Part shown: in pieces, positions 15,136 to 22,279 of the stretch
How positions within the stretch are numbered: position 1 is the stretch's first letter
Layout of the letters: every line of letters starts with the position of its first letter
The notes under the pieces: model-generated
Seen by the model: only the letters and a program-made list of their open reading frames with translations
What the model was told of the DNA's origin: nothing
Database searches by the model: none
Assembly (NCBI GenBank): GCA_035512695.1
Contig: DATKDL010000169.1
Span: 1-26,642 of the forward strand
Source: DATDOR01 sp035512695
Lineage (GTDB): Bacteria > Chloroflexota > Anaerolineae > Anaerolineales > JABWBV01
Length of the DNA: 26,642 nucleotides
Direction: 5' to 3'
Position numbers and translations under genes: made by a program

Positions 15136-15531
15136 ATGACTGTGATAAACCGGTCCGGGGCAGGAGGAATCCGCATCCTGCTTGCCGACGACCACCACCA
15201 GGTACGCGAACAGTTGGCAGCCCGGCTTCAACGGGAGAACGGCTTTGACCTGGTCGGCGTAGCAGCGAACAGCCGCCTGACCCTGCAACTCGCCCTCGAT
15301 GCGCGGCCTCGAGTGCTGCTGATCGACCCGATGATGCGGGATGGGATGGGGTTGGCAACCCTGCGGCGGCTGGTGGCCGAACTACCCGATCTGGCCGTCG
15401 TGGTCCTGACCGCAGTCATTGACACGTCGTTGGATATGAAGCTGCAAGAGTTGGGGGTTCATCATAAACAGGTCAAGGGGGTCGCGACGGCCGATCTGAT
15501 TTCCGAGCTTCGTTTGGCAGCCAACGGTTAA
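15136..15531 (+). CDS. Receiver-only response regulator
   Basis: A 131-residue protein consisting of a single receiver domain: acidic residues in ILLADDHH (Asp18/Asp19), phospho-acceptor Asp64 in VLLIDPMMRDG, Thr92 in VVLTA, and a lysine at 111 in GVHHKQVKG where the conserved switch lysine is expected. The Pro after Asp64 and the HHKQ context are atypical, so the chemistry may be altered. There is no output domain: the frame stops about 10 residues after the last receiver helix. It may act as a phosphate sink, a competitor of the full-length regulator, or a protein-interaction switch. It follows the kinase on the same strand by 75 bases. Confidence 0.87.
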   Translation: MTVINRSGAGGIRILLADDHHQVREQLAARLQRENGFDLVGVAANSRLTLQLALDARPRVLLIDPMMRDGMGLATLRRLVAELPDLAVVVLTAVIDTSLDMKLQELGVHHKQVKGVATADLISELRLAANG

Positions 15532-15575
15532 TCGATCCCCGACCCGGCAGATCGGAGCGAGCGTTATTCTCGGGA

Positions 15576-15632
15576 ACACACAAATCAAGCGCCCTGCCCG
15601 GTGAAGCCGGGCAGGGCGCTTGATTTGTGTGT
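15576..15632. terminator. Perfect 26-bp hairpin after the receiver-only gene
   Basis: Positions 15576-15601 are exactly complementary to 15607-15632 around a 5-base loop (TGAAG). The stem has a GC-rich upper half and an AT-rich base (ACACAAAT/ATTTGTGT). There is no long U run, so it is a less classical terminator than the others. It begins 44 bases after the stop codon of the receiver gene and precedes the next gene's promoter candidate. Confidence 0.78.
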
Positions 15633-15633
15633 G

Positions 15634-15663
15634 TTCAACGAAATCCTGACATGCTGGTAGAAT
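15634..15663 (+). promoter_or_regulatory. Candidate promoter of the DsbA-cyclophilin lipoprotein gene
   Basis: TTCAAC (15634-15639), an 18-base spacer and TAGAAT (15658-15663) resemble a sigma-70-type promoter. Transcription would start near 15670, giving a leader of about 20 bases before the ATG at 15691. It lies directly after the hairpin that closes the previous unit. The call is by pattern only. Confidence 0.4.
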
Positions 15664-15690
15664 CCGGCCCTGCACCTGAGATTGGTTCCG

Positions 15691-16980
15691 ATGAGAAAAC
15701 TCGCGCTGATGATCTTCGCCGCCTGGGTACTGGGCGCCTGCTCCCCGGCGGCTCCGAGCCCGACCGCGACGCCCACGGCGGAGCAGTCCCTGAGCACACC
15801 CGTCTTGCCCGCCACGACCGGCCCCGCCGAGATCGCCGGCCGCTCCCCCGGCACCGAGCTTTCAACCGCCATCGACGGCCCGCCCATGTCCGGCTGCACG
15901 CTCCAGTCCCTTCTGCGGGAGGCCGACGAAGAGGAGGTCTCGCTCTTCCCCCCCGTCACCGAGACCGATTGGCGCAGCGGCCCCGACACGGCTGCGACCA
16001 CCATCGTCGAGTACGCCGACTTCCAGTGCCCGTTTTGCGGCCGGCTGGCCCCCGTGCTGGCGCAGCTCAAGGCAGATTACCCGGACGACGTGCGGGTCGT
16101 TTTCAGGCATTTCCCACTGGTCACCAACCACGACAAGGCCGCGCTCGCGTCGATCGCCGCAGAGGCGGCGGGCGCGCAGGGACGCTTCTGGGAGATGCAC
16201 GACCTGCTCTTCGCACGCCAGACCGAATGGGCCGCCATGGGCCCGGACGCTTTCAAGATCTGGGTCACCGACCGGGCGGTCGAATTGGGCCTCAACGTGG
16301 TGCAGTTCGATGCCGATTTGGAAAGCCCCGCCCTGGCCGGGTTGGCCCAGACCGCGTACGAGGAAGCTATCGCGGCCGGGGTCCCAGGCACGCCTTTCCT
16401 CCTGATCAACGGGCGCATCTACAGCGGCCCAACGGACTACGACAACCTGAGCGTCATCGTCCGCCTTTACAAACTCCAGGAGCGCCAGTACCGGTCTTGT
16501 CCGCCCATGATCATCGATCCGGCGCGCGCATACCTGGCCACAATTGTGACCGAGTACGGCGAGATCGTCTTCGAACTATTCCCGGCGAACGCCCCGCGGG
16601 CGGTCAACAACTTCGTTTTCCTGGCTCTGGATGGGTTCTACGACGGGGTCACCTTCCACCGGGTCTTCCCCGGCTATATCGCCCAGACCGGCGACCCGAG
16701 CGGGACCGGTTTCGGCGGCTCCGGGTATGCCTTCGTGCGGGAGGACGGCGGGCTGCTGTTCGACGCGGCCGGCACCGTCGCCCTTGATTCGGAAGCAAAC
16801 GGCAGCCAGTTTTTTATCACCTACTCCCCGCTCCCTACTCTGGACGGCAGCTACACGATCTTCGGCCGGGTGATCGAAGGCTTTGAGGTTCTCGAGGCCT
16901 TGAACAGCCGGGACCCCAACGACGGCGTCAACCAGCCGCTCGGAGACCTGATCCTTACGATTTTGATCGAAGAGCGGTAA
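15691..16980 (+). CDS. Lipoprotein fusing a DsbA-like thioredoxin domain to a cyclophilin
   Basis: A 429-residue predicted exported lipoprotein. MRKLALMIFAAWVLGAC is a signal peptide with lipobox LGAC (Cys17), followed by a Pro/Thr/Ser-rich linker. Residues of about 104-265 are a DsbA/DsbG-like thioredoxin fold with active site CPFC (Cys113, Cys116) in EYADFQCPFCGRLAPVL and cis-proline Pro235 in VPGTPFLLINGR. Residues of about 280-429 are a cyclophilin peptidyl-prolyl isomerase, with FHRVFPGYIAQTGDP (catalytic Arg324) and GSQFFIT. Two extra cysteines (69, 270) flank the redox domain. The expected role is folding of secreted proteins on the outer face of the membrane, combining disulfide chemistry and proline isomerisation in one chain. 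The ATG at 15691 is preferred over an upstream TTG because it gives a clean signal peptide. Confidence 0.92.
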   Translation: MRKLALMIFAAWVLGACSPAAPSPTATPTAEQSLSTPVLPATTGPAEIAGRSPGTELSTAIDGPPMSGCTLQSLLREADEEEVSLFPPVTETDWRSGPDTAATTIVEYADFQCPFCGRLAPVLAQLKADYPDDVRVVFRHFPLVTNHDKAALASIAAEAAGAQGRFWEMHDLLFARQTEWAAMGPDAFKIWVTDRAVELGLNVVQFDADLESPALAGLAQTAYEEAIAAGVPGTPFLLINGRIYSGPTDYDNLSVIVRLYKLQERQYRSCPPMIIDPARAYLATIVTEYGEIVFELFPANAPRAVNNFVFLALDGFYDGVTFHRVFPGYIAQTGDPSGTGFGGSGYAFVREDGGLLFDAAGTVALDSEANGSQFFITYSPLPTLDGSYTIFGRVIEGFEVLEALNSRDPNDGVNQPLGDLILTILIEER

Positions 16981-16983
16981 AAT
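16978..16983 (+). promoter_or_regulatory. Candidate -10 element (TAAAAT) of the DedA gene
   Basis: TAAAAT overlaps the stop codon of the previous gene and lies directly before the hairpin at 16986-17040. Only 15 bases separate that hairpin from the DedA start, so any promoter for DedA must lie at or upstream of the hairpin. This is the best candidate, but no good -35 element is visible. Confidence 0.3.
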
Positions 16984-16985
16984 GC

Positions 16986-17040
16986 TCAGAAAAATAGGGG
17001 TGGTTGGTGGTCTCGCCACCAACCACCCCTATTTTTCTGA
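16986..17040. terminator. Perfect 25-bp hairpin between the lipoprotein and DedA genes
   Basis: Positions 16986-17010 are exactly complementary to 17016-17040 around a 5-base loop (TCTCG). The stem carries AAAAATA on the left and TATTTTT on the right, so it has a U run for a plus-strand transcript. It starts six bases after the lipoprotein stop codon and ends 15 bases before the DedA ATG, with the AAGGAAG site in between. It may terminate the first gene or act as a 5' hairpin of the DedA mRNA. Confidence 0.82.
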
Positions 17041-17055
17041 AACAAGGAAGACTGG

Positions 17056-17715
17056 ATGGAACTCCTTCACAACCTGATCGATATCTTCGTCAACCTGGAC
17101 GAACACCTCACCGCCGTGATCATCCGCTTCGGCGGCTGGACTTATTTGATCTTGTTTCTCGTTATCTTTGCAGAGACGGGTCTGGTTGTAACCCCTTTTC
17201 TTCCCGGCGATTCACTGCTGTTCGCCGTCGGAGCGATCGCAGCCGGCGGGGTGCTGCGGATCGAATGGATCATCGTCCTGCTGCTGGCAGCGGCCATCCT
17301 GGGCGACTCCGTTAACTATGCTATTGGCCAATACGTCGGCCCGCGCGTTTTCACCGACCAGGTCCGCTTCCTGAAAAAGGAGCACCTGGAGAAAACCCAG
17401 GCCTTCTACGAGAAGCACGGCGGCAAGACAATCATCCTGGCCAGGTTCATCCCCATCATCCGGACCTTTGCGCCTTTCGTGGCCGGGGTTGGAGCGATGT
17501 CTTACTCGCGCTTCTTCATGTTCAATGTGGTCGGCGCTTTGATCTGGGTGCCGCTGTTCAGCCTGGCGGGATATTTCTTCGGCAACCTGCCATTCGTGCA
17601 GCACAACTTTGAACTCGTCATCCTGGCGATCATCTTCCTGTCGGTTCTTCCGGCCGTGTACGAGTTTTTCAAAGAGCGCCGCGCCCAACGTGCGCAGCCA
17701 ACCGAAACCGCATAG
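17056..17715 (+). CDS. DedA-family membrane protein
   Basis: A 219-residue integral membrane protein of the DedA (VTT/SNARE-associated) family. Visible features are FAETGLVVTPFLPGDSLLF (the E/D and PGD motif of the re-entrant region), GDSVNYAIGQYVG, the loop KKEHLEKTQAFYEKHGGKTI, and the FIPIIRTFAPFVAGVGAMSY core with the conserved arginine and GxxxM. Family members act in lipid scrambling or transport and membrane homeostasis; the substrate of this one is not readable. An AAGGAAG site lies at 17044-17050. A hairpin separates it from the exported foldase gene upstream. Confidence 0.95.
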   Translation: MELLHNLIDIFVNLDEHLTAVIIRFGGWTYLILFLVIFAETGLVVTPFLPGDSLLFAVGAIAAGGVLRIEWIIVLLLAAAILGDSVNYAIGQYVGPRVFTDQVRFLKKEHLEKTQAFYEKHGGKTIILARFIPIIRTFAPFVAGVGAMSYSRFFMFNVVGALIWVPLFSLAGYFFGNLPFVQHNFELVILAIIFLSVLPAVYEFFKERRAQRAQPTETA

Positions 17716-17777
17716 GTTGGGTCGACGTCCCGGCTGGCGCGAGTGTGCCCCGGGCCTCCGTATTCACGTGTGCAACC

Positions 17778-19130
17778 ATGAGCAAGGCCGACGCCCTTCA
17801 CACGCACCTATTTGACCCCGACGAGGGCGTTCGAATGCGCGCTGTTCGGGAACTCGCGGCGCTGGGACAGCCCGCTGCGACGGTCCTTCAAACGGCGCTG
17901 CGCGACGAGATCCCCCGGATCCGCCGGCTGGCTGCTACCTCGTTGGGAAAGATCGCAGATCCGAAGACGGCCCAACCGCTCATCCCTGTGCTTGGAGATC
18001 CGGACGTCGAGGTCCGCCGGGCGGCTGCCTGGGCTTTAAGGCGGATCGGTGTCGAGGCCGTGGAACAGCTGATTTCGGCGCTTCACAACCGTGACGCCCA
18101 CACCCGGGCGATGGCCGCTCTTGTCCTGGGGGAAATCGGAAACAAATGGGCGTTCGATCCGCTCGTTTACGTCCTCGGCGACCAGGAAGAAATCGTCCGG
18201 GAACAGGCCGCGATCGCCCTCGGCAAGCTGGGCCACCCTTACGCGGCGGAACACCTGATCGAGGCACTGGCAGATATCGATAACGAAGTGCGAGCGGCAA
18301 TTTCACGGGCGTTGCTCGAAATCGGCGAGCCGGCGTTCGAGGCTTTGGAACGGGCGCTGGAAGCGCCGGAATGGGTTCGCCGGGCCAGCGTGGTTTCTGC
18401 CCTCATCCACTTCAACCATCCGCGCGCGCTGCAGGCCCTGATCCGGGCGATGAAGGACCCACACAAGGCCGTCCGCCGGGCCGCGGCCGAATCGCTGAGT
18501 GATCTACGCGCACCTGCCGCCTTCCCGGTGTTGGTGGAAGGTCTAAAAGACCCGGCACACGAGGTGCGGTCCGTCGTGGCGTTGGCGCTCGGACGGCTGA
18601 ACGATCCGGCCGCCGTCCCGCTGCTGGTCGAACGCACCCGTGACCGAAACCCGGATGTCCGGGAGTACGCCGCCTCCGCGTTGGGGGAGCTTCGCCACCC
18701 GGACGCCATCCAACCCCTGGTATTCCTTTTGAAAGATTACAGCGCGGATGTCCGGGCGCAGGCCGCATTCTCGCTTGGCGCGATCGGCGACGCGCGGGCC
18801 GTTCCCGGGCTGCTGCCGGTTCTGTACGATCAGGACGACCAGGTGCGCGCCTACGCCGTCGCCGCCCTGGGCGATATCGGTGATCCATCGGCGGCTGGCG
18901 GGTTGATCGAACTGCTCGGTCTGATGGATGAGAGTCTGGCTGGCCTGGCCTTCTCGGCACTCACGCGGATCGGCCCGGCCGCCGCACCGGCTTTGAAAGC
19001 CTCAGCCTTTCACGACAACCCGAATGTGCGCTCGCGTTCCGCCGAAATCCTGGCGTTGATCAGGAAGACCCGGAAAGGGACAGGGCCTCTCCCCACCCTC
19101 GGAGAAGCCCTGAAAATGCTGAAAAATTGA
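17778..19130 (+). CDS. HEAT-repeat (PBS lyase-type) protein
   Basis: A 450-residue protein built almost wholly of about 14 tandem helical repeats of roughly 31 residues. A typical unit reads DPDVEVRRAAAWALRRIG or DPAHEVRSVVALALGRLND, the pattern of E-Z/HEAT-like repeats first described in phycobilisome lyases. It has no signal peptide or membrane helix and no catalytic motif, so it is probably a cytoplasmic protein-binding scaffold. The partner is unknown. An ATG at 17778 (MSKADALHTHLFDPDEG) is preferred over the GTG at 17745, because the repeats begin straight after it; neither has a clear ribosome-binding site. Its stop codon lies in the left arm of a hairpin shared with coaBC. Confidence 0.9.
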   Translation: MSKADALHTHLFDPDEGVRMRAVRELAALGQPAATVLQTALRDEIPRIRRLAATSLGKIADPKTAQPLIPVLGDPDVEVRRAAAWALRRIGVEAVEQLISALHNRDAHTRAMAALVLGEIGNKWAFDPLVYVLGDQEEIVREQAAIALGKLGHPYAAEHLIEALADIDNEVRAAISRALLEIGEPAFEALERALEAPEWVRRASVVSALIHFNHPRALQALIRAMKDPHKAVRRAAAESLSDLRAPAAFPVLVEGLKDPAHEVRSVVALALGRLNDPAAVPLLVERTRDRNPDVREYAASALGELRHPDAIQPLVFLLKDYSADVRAQAAFSLGAIGDARAVPGLLPVLYDQDDQVRAYAVAALGDIGDPSAAGGLIELLGLMDESLAGLAFSALTRIGPAAAPALKASAFHDNPNVRSRSAEILALIRKTRKGTGPLPTLGEALKMLKN

Positions 19131-19174
19131 AGACGGGTGCGGGGTTGGGGCCTCGCACCCGTCTTCAATTTTTC
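19121..19174. terminator. Perfect 21-bp hairpin shared by convergent HEAT and coaBC genes
   Basis: Positions 19121-19141 are exactly complementary to 19154-19174. Three further pairs (one a G-U) shorten the loop to six bases. The stem base is GAAAAATT/AATTTTTC, giving a U run on both strands. The HEAT gene stop (19128-19130) lies in the left arm and the coaBC stop (19173-19175, minus strand) lies at the right end. Both genes therefore end inside one bidirectional terminator. Confidence 0.88.
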
Positions 19175-20393
19175 ACGAACGAAGGAGCAGGCGCGCGACT
19201 TCTCGCATCACACGCTCGGCGACGGCGTCTTTCCCGAGCAGCGGCAGCGGTTCCGTCCGGCCGCCCGCGAAGAGCAAGGTAACCCGGTTGGTGTCGACCT
19301 CGAAGCCTGCGTCCGCGGCGCTGATGTCGTTGGCGACAATCAGGTCCAGGTTCTTTTTTTCCAGCTTGGCCCGGGCGTTCTCGAGCAGATCCCGGCTCTC
19401 GGCGGCGAACCCCACCACGACCTTCAGCGAATTGCCTTCCCCCCGGGCAGCCCCGATCGCGGCCAGGATATCCGGCACCGGTTCCAGCCGGATCTCTGGA
19501 ACCCCGGCTTCCTTCTTGATCTTCTGACCGGCAGCCTGGGCCGGACGGAAATCCGCCACGGCCGCGGCCATGACCAGGGCATCGGCGTTTGCGCAGGCCG
19601 CCTCGACCGCCGCCAGCATCTCCTCCGCCGTCCGGACGTCGACCCTGTCCGCCCCATACGGGGTCGGGAGCGCCGAAGGCGCCGCAACCAGGGTGACCTC
19701 GGCGCCCAGGTCGAGCGCGGCCTGCGCCAGGGCGAAGCCTTGCTTGCCGGAGGACCGGTTGGTCAGCACCCGCACCGGGTCGAGCGGCTCCTGGGTCCCC
19801 CCGGCCGAGACGACGACGCGGAGCCCTTCCAGCGGGCCGCCGGCGGATAGGAGATGCCGGATCCGGGCGAACAGGTCGGCCGGTTCGAGCATCCGCCCGG
19901 CCCCGGTCTGCCCGGAAGCCAGGCGGCCCGCGGCCGGGCCGGCAAGGAGGACCCCGCGGGCCGCCAGCGCCGCCACATTGGCTTGCGTAGCGGGGTGCGA
20001 CCACATCCCCCCGTCCATCGCCGGGGCGACCAGCAGCGGGCACCGGGCGGCTAGAGCCGCCAGCGACACCAGGTTGTCCGCCATCCCATGCGCCAGCCGG
20101 GCCAGCGTGTTGGCCGTCGCCGGGGCGATGACCATCAGGTCGGCGGCTTCCACAAGTCCGATGTGCAGGATATGCCCGGCGTCCCCCCACAGATCTTCAT
20201 CCGTGTAGGCCTCGCCGCCGGTCACCGAGCGGAAGCTCAGCGGTGAGACGAACTCCTGGGCTGCCTCCGTCAGGACCACGTCCACCTGCGCCCCGGATTG
20301 TGCCAGCTTTGATGCCAGGTCGACGGCTTTGAAAGCGGCAATCGAGCCGGTGACGGCGAGGAGGATGGTTTTGTCGGTGAGCGGTGTTTTCAT
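19173..20393 (-). CDS. coaBC: Bifunctional phosphopantothenoylcysteine synthetase/decarboxylase
   Basis: A 406-residue protein of normal length for CoaBC (Dfp), which makes 4'-phosphopantetheine for coenzyme A. The N-terminal flavoprotein decarboxylase half has GSIAAFKAVDLASKL, catalytic His77 in LHIGL, PATANT (91-96), PAMDGGMW (124-131) and a GQTGAGRM substrate-recognition loop. The usual PxMNxxMW motif here has Asp127 in place of Asn. The synthetase half has TNRSSGKQG (211-219), AAAVADFRP (276-284) and KIKK (291-294) with the expected lysine. An AGGAAA site precedes the ATG. It follows gatA by 19 bases on the minus strand and probably shares its transcript. Confidence 0.96.
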   Translation of the reverse strand: MKTPLTDKTILLAVTGSIAAFKAVDLASKLAQSGAQVDVVLTEAAQEFVSPLSFRSVTGGEAYTDEDLWGDAGHILHIGLVEAADLMVIAPATANTLARLAHGMADNLVSLAALAARCPLLVAPAMDGGMWSHPATQANVAALAARGVLLAGPAAGRLASGQTGAGRMLEPADLFARIRHLLSAGGPLEGLRVVVSAGGTQEPLDPVRVLTNRSSGKQGFALAQAALDLGAEVTLVAAPSALPTPYGADRVDVRTAEEMLAAVEAACANADALVMAAAVADFRPAQAAGQKIKKEAGVPEIRLEPVPDILAAIGAARGEGNSLKVVVGFAAESRDLLENARAKLEKKNLDLIVANDISAADAGFEVDTNRVTLLFAGGRTEPLPLLGKDAVAERVMREVARLLLRS

Positions 20394-20412
20394 ATTTTCC
20401 TAAAATTTTCCC

Positions 20413-21903
20413 TCACGGCGCGTGGCTGTGCCAATCGGTCTCCCGCTGATACACGGCTGCTGCACGCAAGAGTGTTTTCTCATCGAAGTGCCTCCCCATC
20501 AATTGCATCCCGACCGGCAGCCCTTCCCCGTCGAATCCGACCGGGAAAGCTAACCCTGGCACCCCGGCCAGGTTGGCGGGCAGGGTGAAGACGTCCTCGA
20601 GATACATCGCCAGGGGGTCGTCCGTGTGGGCGTCGAAGCGGAAGGCCGTCGTCGGCGAGACCGGGGCGGCAATCGCATCGACCCGCTCGAAGGCCGCTTC
20701 GAAATCCCGCCGGATCAGCGTGCGGACCTTTTGCGCCTGCCCGTAGAACGCATCGTAGTAACCGGCTGAGAGGGCGTACGTCCCCAGCATGATGCGGCGC
20801 TTGACCTCGGCCCCGAACCGCTCCCCGCGGGTGTTCTCGAAAACCTCCCACACCGCCTCGGCTTTGGCGCGCGGCCCGTAGTGGACCCCATCGAACCGGG
20901 CCAGGTTGGCCGAGGCCTCCGCGGGGGCGATGAGGTAGTAGACCGGTAGGGCGTACCTCGTGTGCGGGAGAGATACGGGTCGAACGGATGCCCCCAGGGC
21001 CTCCAATTTTATGATCGCTCTCCGGACCGCCGCCTCGACCTCCGGCTGGATGCCTTCGATAAAATACTCCTCCGGGACCCCGATCCGCAGCCCGGCGAGA
21101 TCGCCGTCCCCGGCGGAGACCGGGCCTGGGACCGGGCGCCCGGTGCTGGTGGCGTCGAGTGAGTCGTGACCGGCGATGGCGGAAAAGATCAGCGAGGCAT
21201 CCTCTGCAGACCTGGCCAGCGGCCCGATGCAGTCCAACGAAGAACCGTAGGCCACCAGACCGTAACGCGAGACTCGGCCGTAGGTCGGCTTGAGCCCGGT
21301 CACCCCGCAGAACGAGGCCGGCTGGCGGACGCTCCCGCCGGTGTCCGATCCCAGCGCAGCCGGGACCAACCGGGCCGCCACCGCCACCGCCGATCCGCCG
21401 CTCGAGCCGCCCGGGACGCGGGCCGGGTCCCACGGGTTGCGTGTCGGGCCGTAGGCCGAGTTTTCGGTCGAGGATCCCATTGCGAACTCGTCTGTGTTGG
21501 TCTTTCCGATCACGATCGCCCCGGCAGCCCGGAGGCGGTTGACGGCGGTCGCGCTGAACGGCGGTCGGTAGCCCTCCAGGATCCGGGACCCGCAGGTCGC
21601 CGGCATCCCTTCGACGGCGATGACGTCCTTGACAGCGAGCGGGATTCCGGCCAGGAGGGGTACGACAGAACGACCACCGTGCCCCTCCTGGCCGGGATCC
21701 CGCTCGCCATGCCCTCGCCGCCGGTCGACCGCATCCGCCTCCCGCAGCGCTGCGTCCGGGTCCAGGTGTAAAAAAGCGTGCAGCGCCGGCTCTTCCCGCT
21801 CGATCGATTCCAGGAATGCCGAGACCAACTCCCGCGCGGAGATCTCGCCGGTGGTGAGGAGGCGGGAGAGTCCGGTGATCGGCAGATGGATGAGTTCCGT
21901 CAT
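20413..21903 (-). CDS. gatA: Asp-tRNA(Asn)/Glu-tRNA(Gln) amidotransferase subunit A, with in-frame palindromic insert
   Basis: A 496-residue amidase-signature protein. The catalytic triad is Lys92 (LAVKD), cis-Ser167 (PGGSSGGSA) and nucleophile Ser191 (SDTGGSVRQPA). The spacing of 75 and 24 residues between them is that of the family. It releases ammonia from glutamine to amidate mischarged tRNA, acting with GatC (overlapping upstream) and GatB (not in this window). All triad residues are displaced by about 13 positions from the S. aureus numbering (79/154/178). The cause is extra sequence before Lys92: residues of about 64-81 (GHGERDPGQEGHGGRSVV) come from a palindromic repeat. The insert precedes the conserved AGIPLAVKD motif, so activity is probably kept. 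Confidence 0.97.
   Translation of the reverse strand: MTELIHLPITGLSRLLTTGEISARELVSAFLESIEREEPALHAFLHLDPDAALREADAVDRRRGHGERDPGQEGHGGRSVVPLLAGIPLAVKDVIAVEGMPATCGSRILEGYRPPFSATAVNRLRAAGAIVIGKTNTDEFAMGSSTENSAYGPTRNPWDPARVPGGSSGGSAVAVAARLVPAALGSDTGGSVRQPASFCGVTGLKPTYGRVSRYGLVAYGSSLDCIGPLARSAEDASLIFSAIAGHDSLDATSTGRPVPGPVSAGDGDLAGLRIGVPEEYFIEGIQPEVEAAVRRAIIKLEALGASVRPVSLPHTRYALPVYYLIAPAEASANLARFDGVHYGPRAKAEAVWEVFENTRGERFGAEVKRRIMLGTYALSAGYYDAFYGQAQKVRTLIRRDFEAAFERVDAIAAPVSPTTAFRFDAHTDDPLAMYLEDVFTLPANLAGVPGLAFPVGFDGEGLPVGMQLMGRHFDEKTLLRAAAVYQRETDWHSHAP
21635..21707. repeat. Palindromic repeat inserted in frame within gatA
   Basis: Positions 21635-21664 and 21678-21707 are inverted repeats matching at 28 of 30 bases, with a 13-base loop. 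The core 21656-21686 matches 22574-22604 at 27 of 31 positions in the same orientation, and both are followed by CCTGG. The outer arms include the gatA codons for PLLAGIPLA and their inverted copy. The inserted part (about 21661-21714) reads through in frame and has no stop codon. It is probably a REP/MITE-like mobile palindrome or a product of template switching. Confidence 0.85.
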
Positions 21904-22187
21904 TCGAAGATAGGCGGTACCCGGAACTGGTCGTCGTGCCAGTCGGGCGCCGTCTCGGCCAGCCGGCCGGCGCCCAGCCCCGGGCGCGATTCGTCCGCCC
22001 GCAGGGCCTGCTCTCCCTCCCGGACACGGGCTGTGGGCTCGACTCCGGTCGTGTCGAGCGCGGAGAGTTCGGCGAAATAGTCCAGGATGGCGGAGAGCTG
22101 TCCGCGGTAGCGTTCGAGTTCGTCTGGGGTCAGGTTGAGGCGGGCCAGGCGGGCGATGTGGGCGACTTCTTCGTGTGTGAGGGGCAT
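21900..22187 (-). CDS. gatC: Asp-tRNA(Asn)/Glu-tRNA(Gln) amidotransferase subunit C
   Basis: A 95-residue GatC, beginning MPLTHEEVAHIARLARLNLT and ending with WHDDQFRVPPIFE, which matches the usual 'D..FRVP.(I/V)' ending. It wraps GatA and stabilises the GatCAB complex. The ATG at 22187 gives the standard N terminus; an upstream start at 22229 would add 14 residues, SPPSKK included, with no family support. It overlaps gatA by ATGA (21900-21903). No good ribosome-binding site is visible before it, and the upstream region contains a GACGCAAAG-type repeat. Confidence 0.95.
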   Translation of the reverse strand: MPLTHEEVAHIARLARLNLTPDELERYRGQLSAILDYFAELSALDTTGVEPTARVREGEQALRADESRPGLGAGRLAETAPDWHDDQFRVPPIFE

Positions 22188-22213
22188 TGAGAATTTTTTA
22201 GAAGGAGGGGATT

Positions 22214-22279
22214 CGACGCAAGGACGCAAAGGCGCAAAGTTTTTTTTTATTTTTTTTGTATCCTCGCGTCTTTGCGTCG
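22214..22279. repeat. GACGCAAAG-type imperfect palindrome with poly-T centre
   Basis: CGACGCAAGGACGC (22214-22227) pairs with GCGTCTTTGCGTCG (22266-22279) at 13 of 14 positions. The 38-base centre contains a T9-A-T8 run. Repeats built of GACGCAAAG units are, from general experience, frequent between genes in many environmental bacteria. The right arm is also the 3' end of the small membrane protein gene (minus strand), encoding its last basic residues. Confidence 0.65.

Noticed and set aside
20480..22027. 515-codon minus-strand frame overlapping gatA in another frame
   Set aside because: The translation is Arg/Gly/Pro-rich, while gatA in the neighbouring frame has a full catalytic triad.
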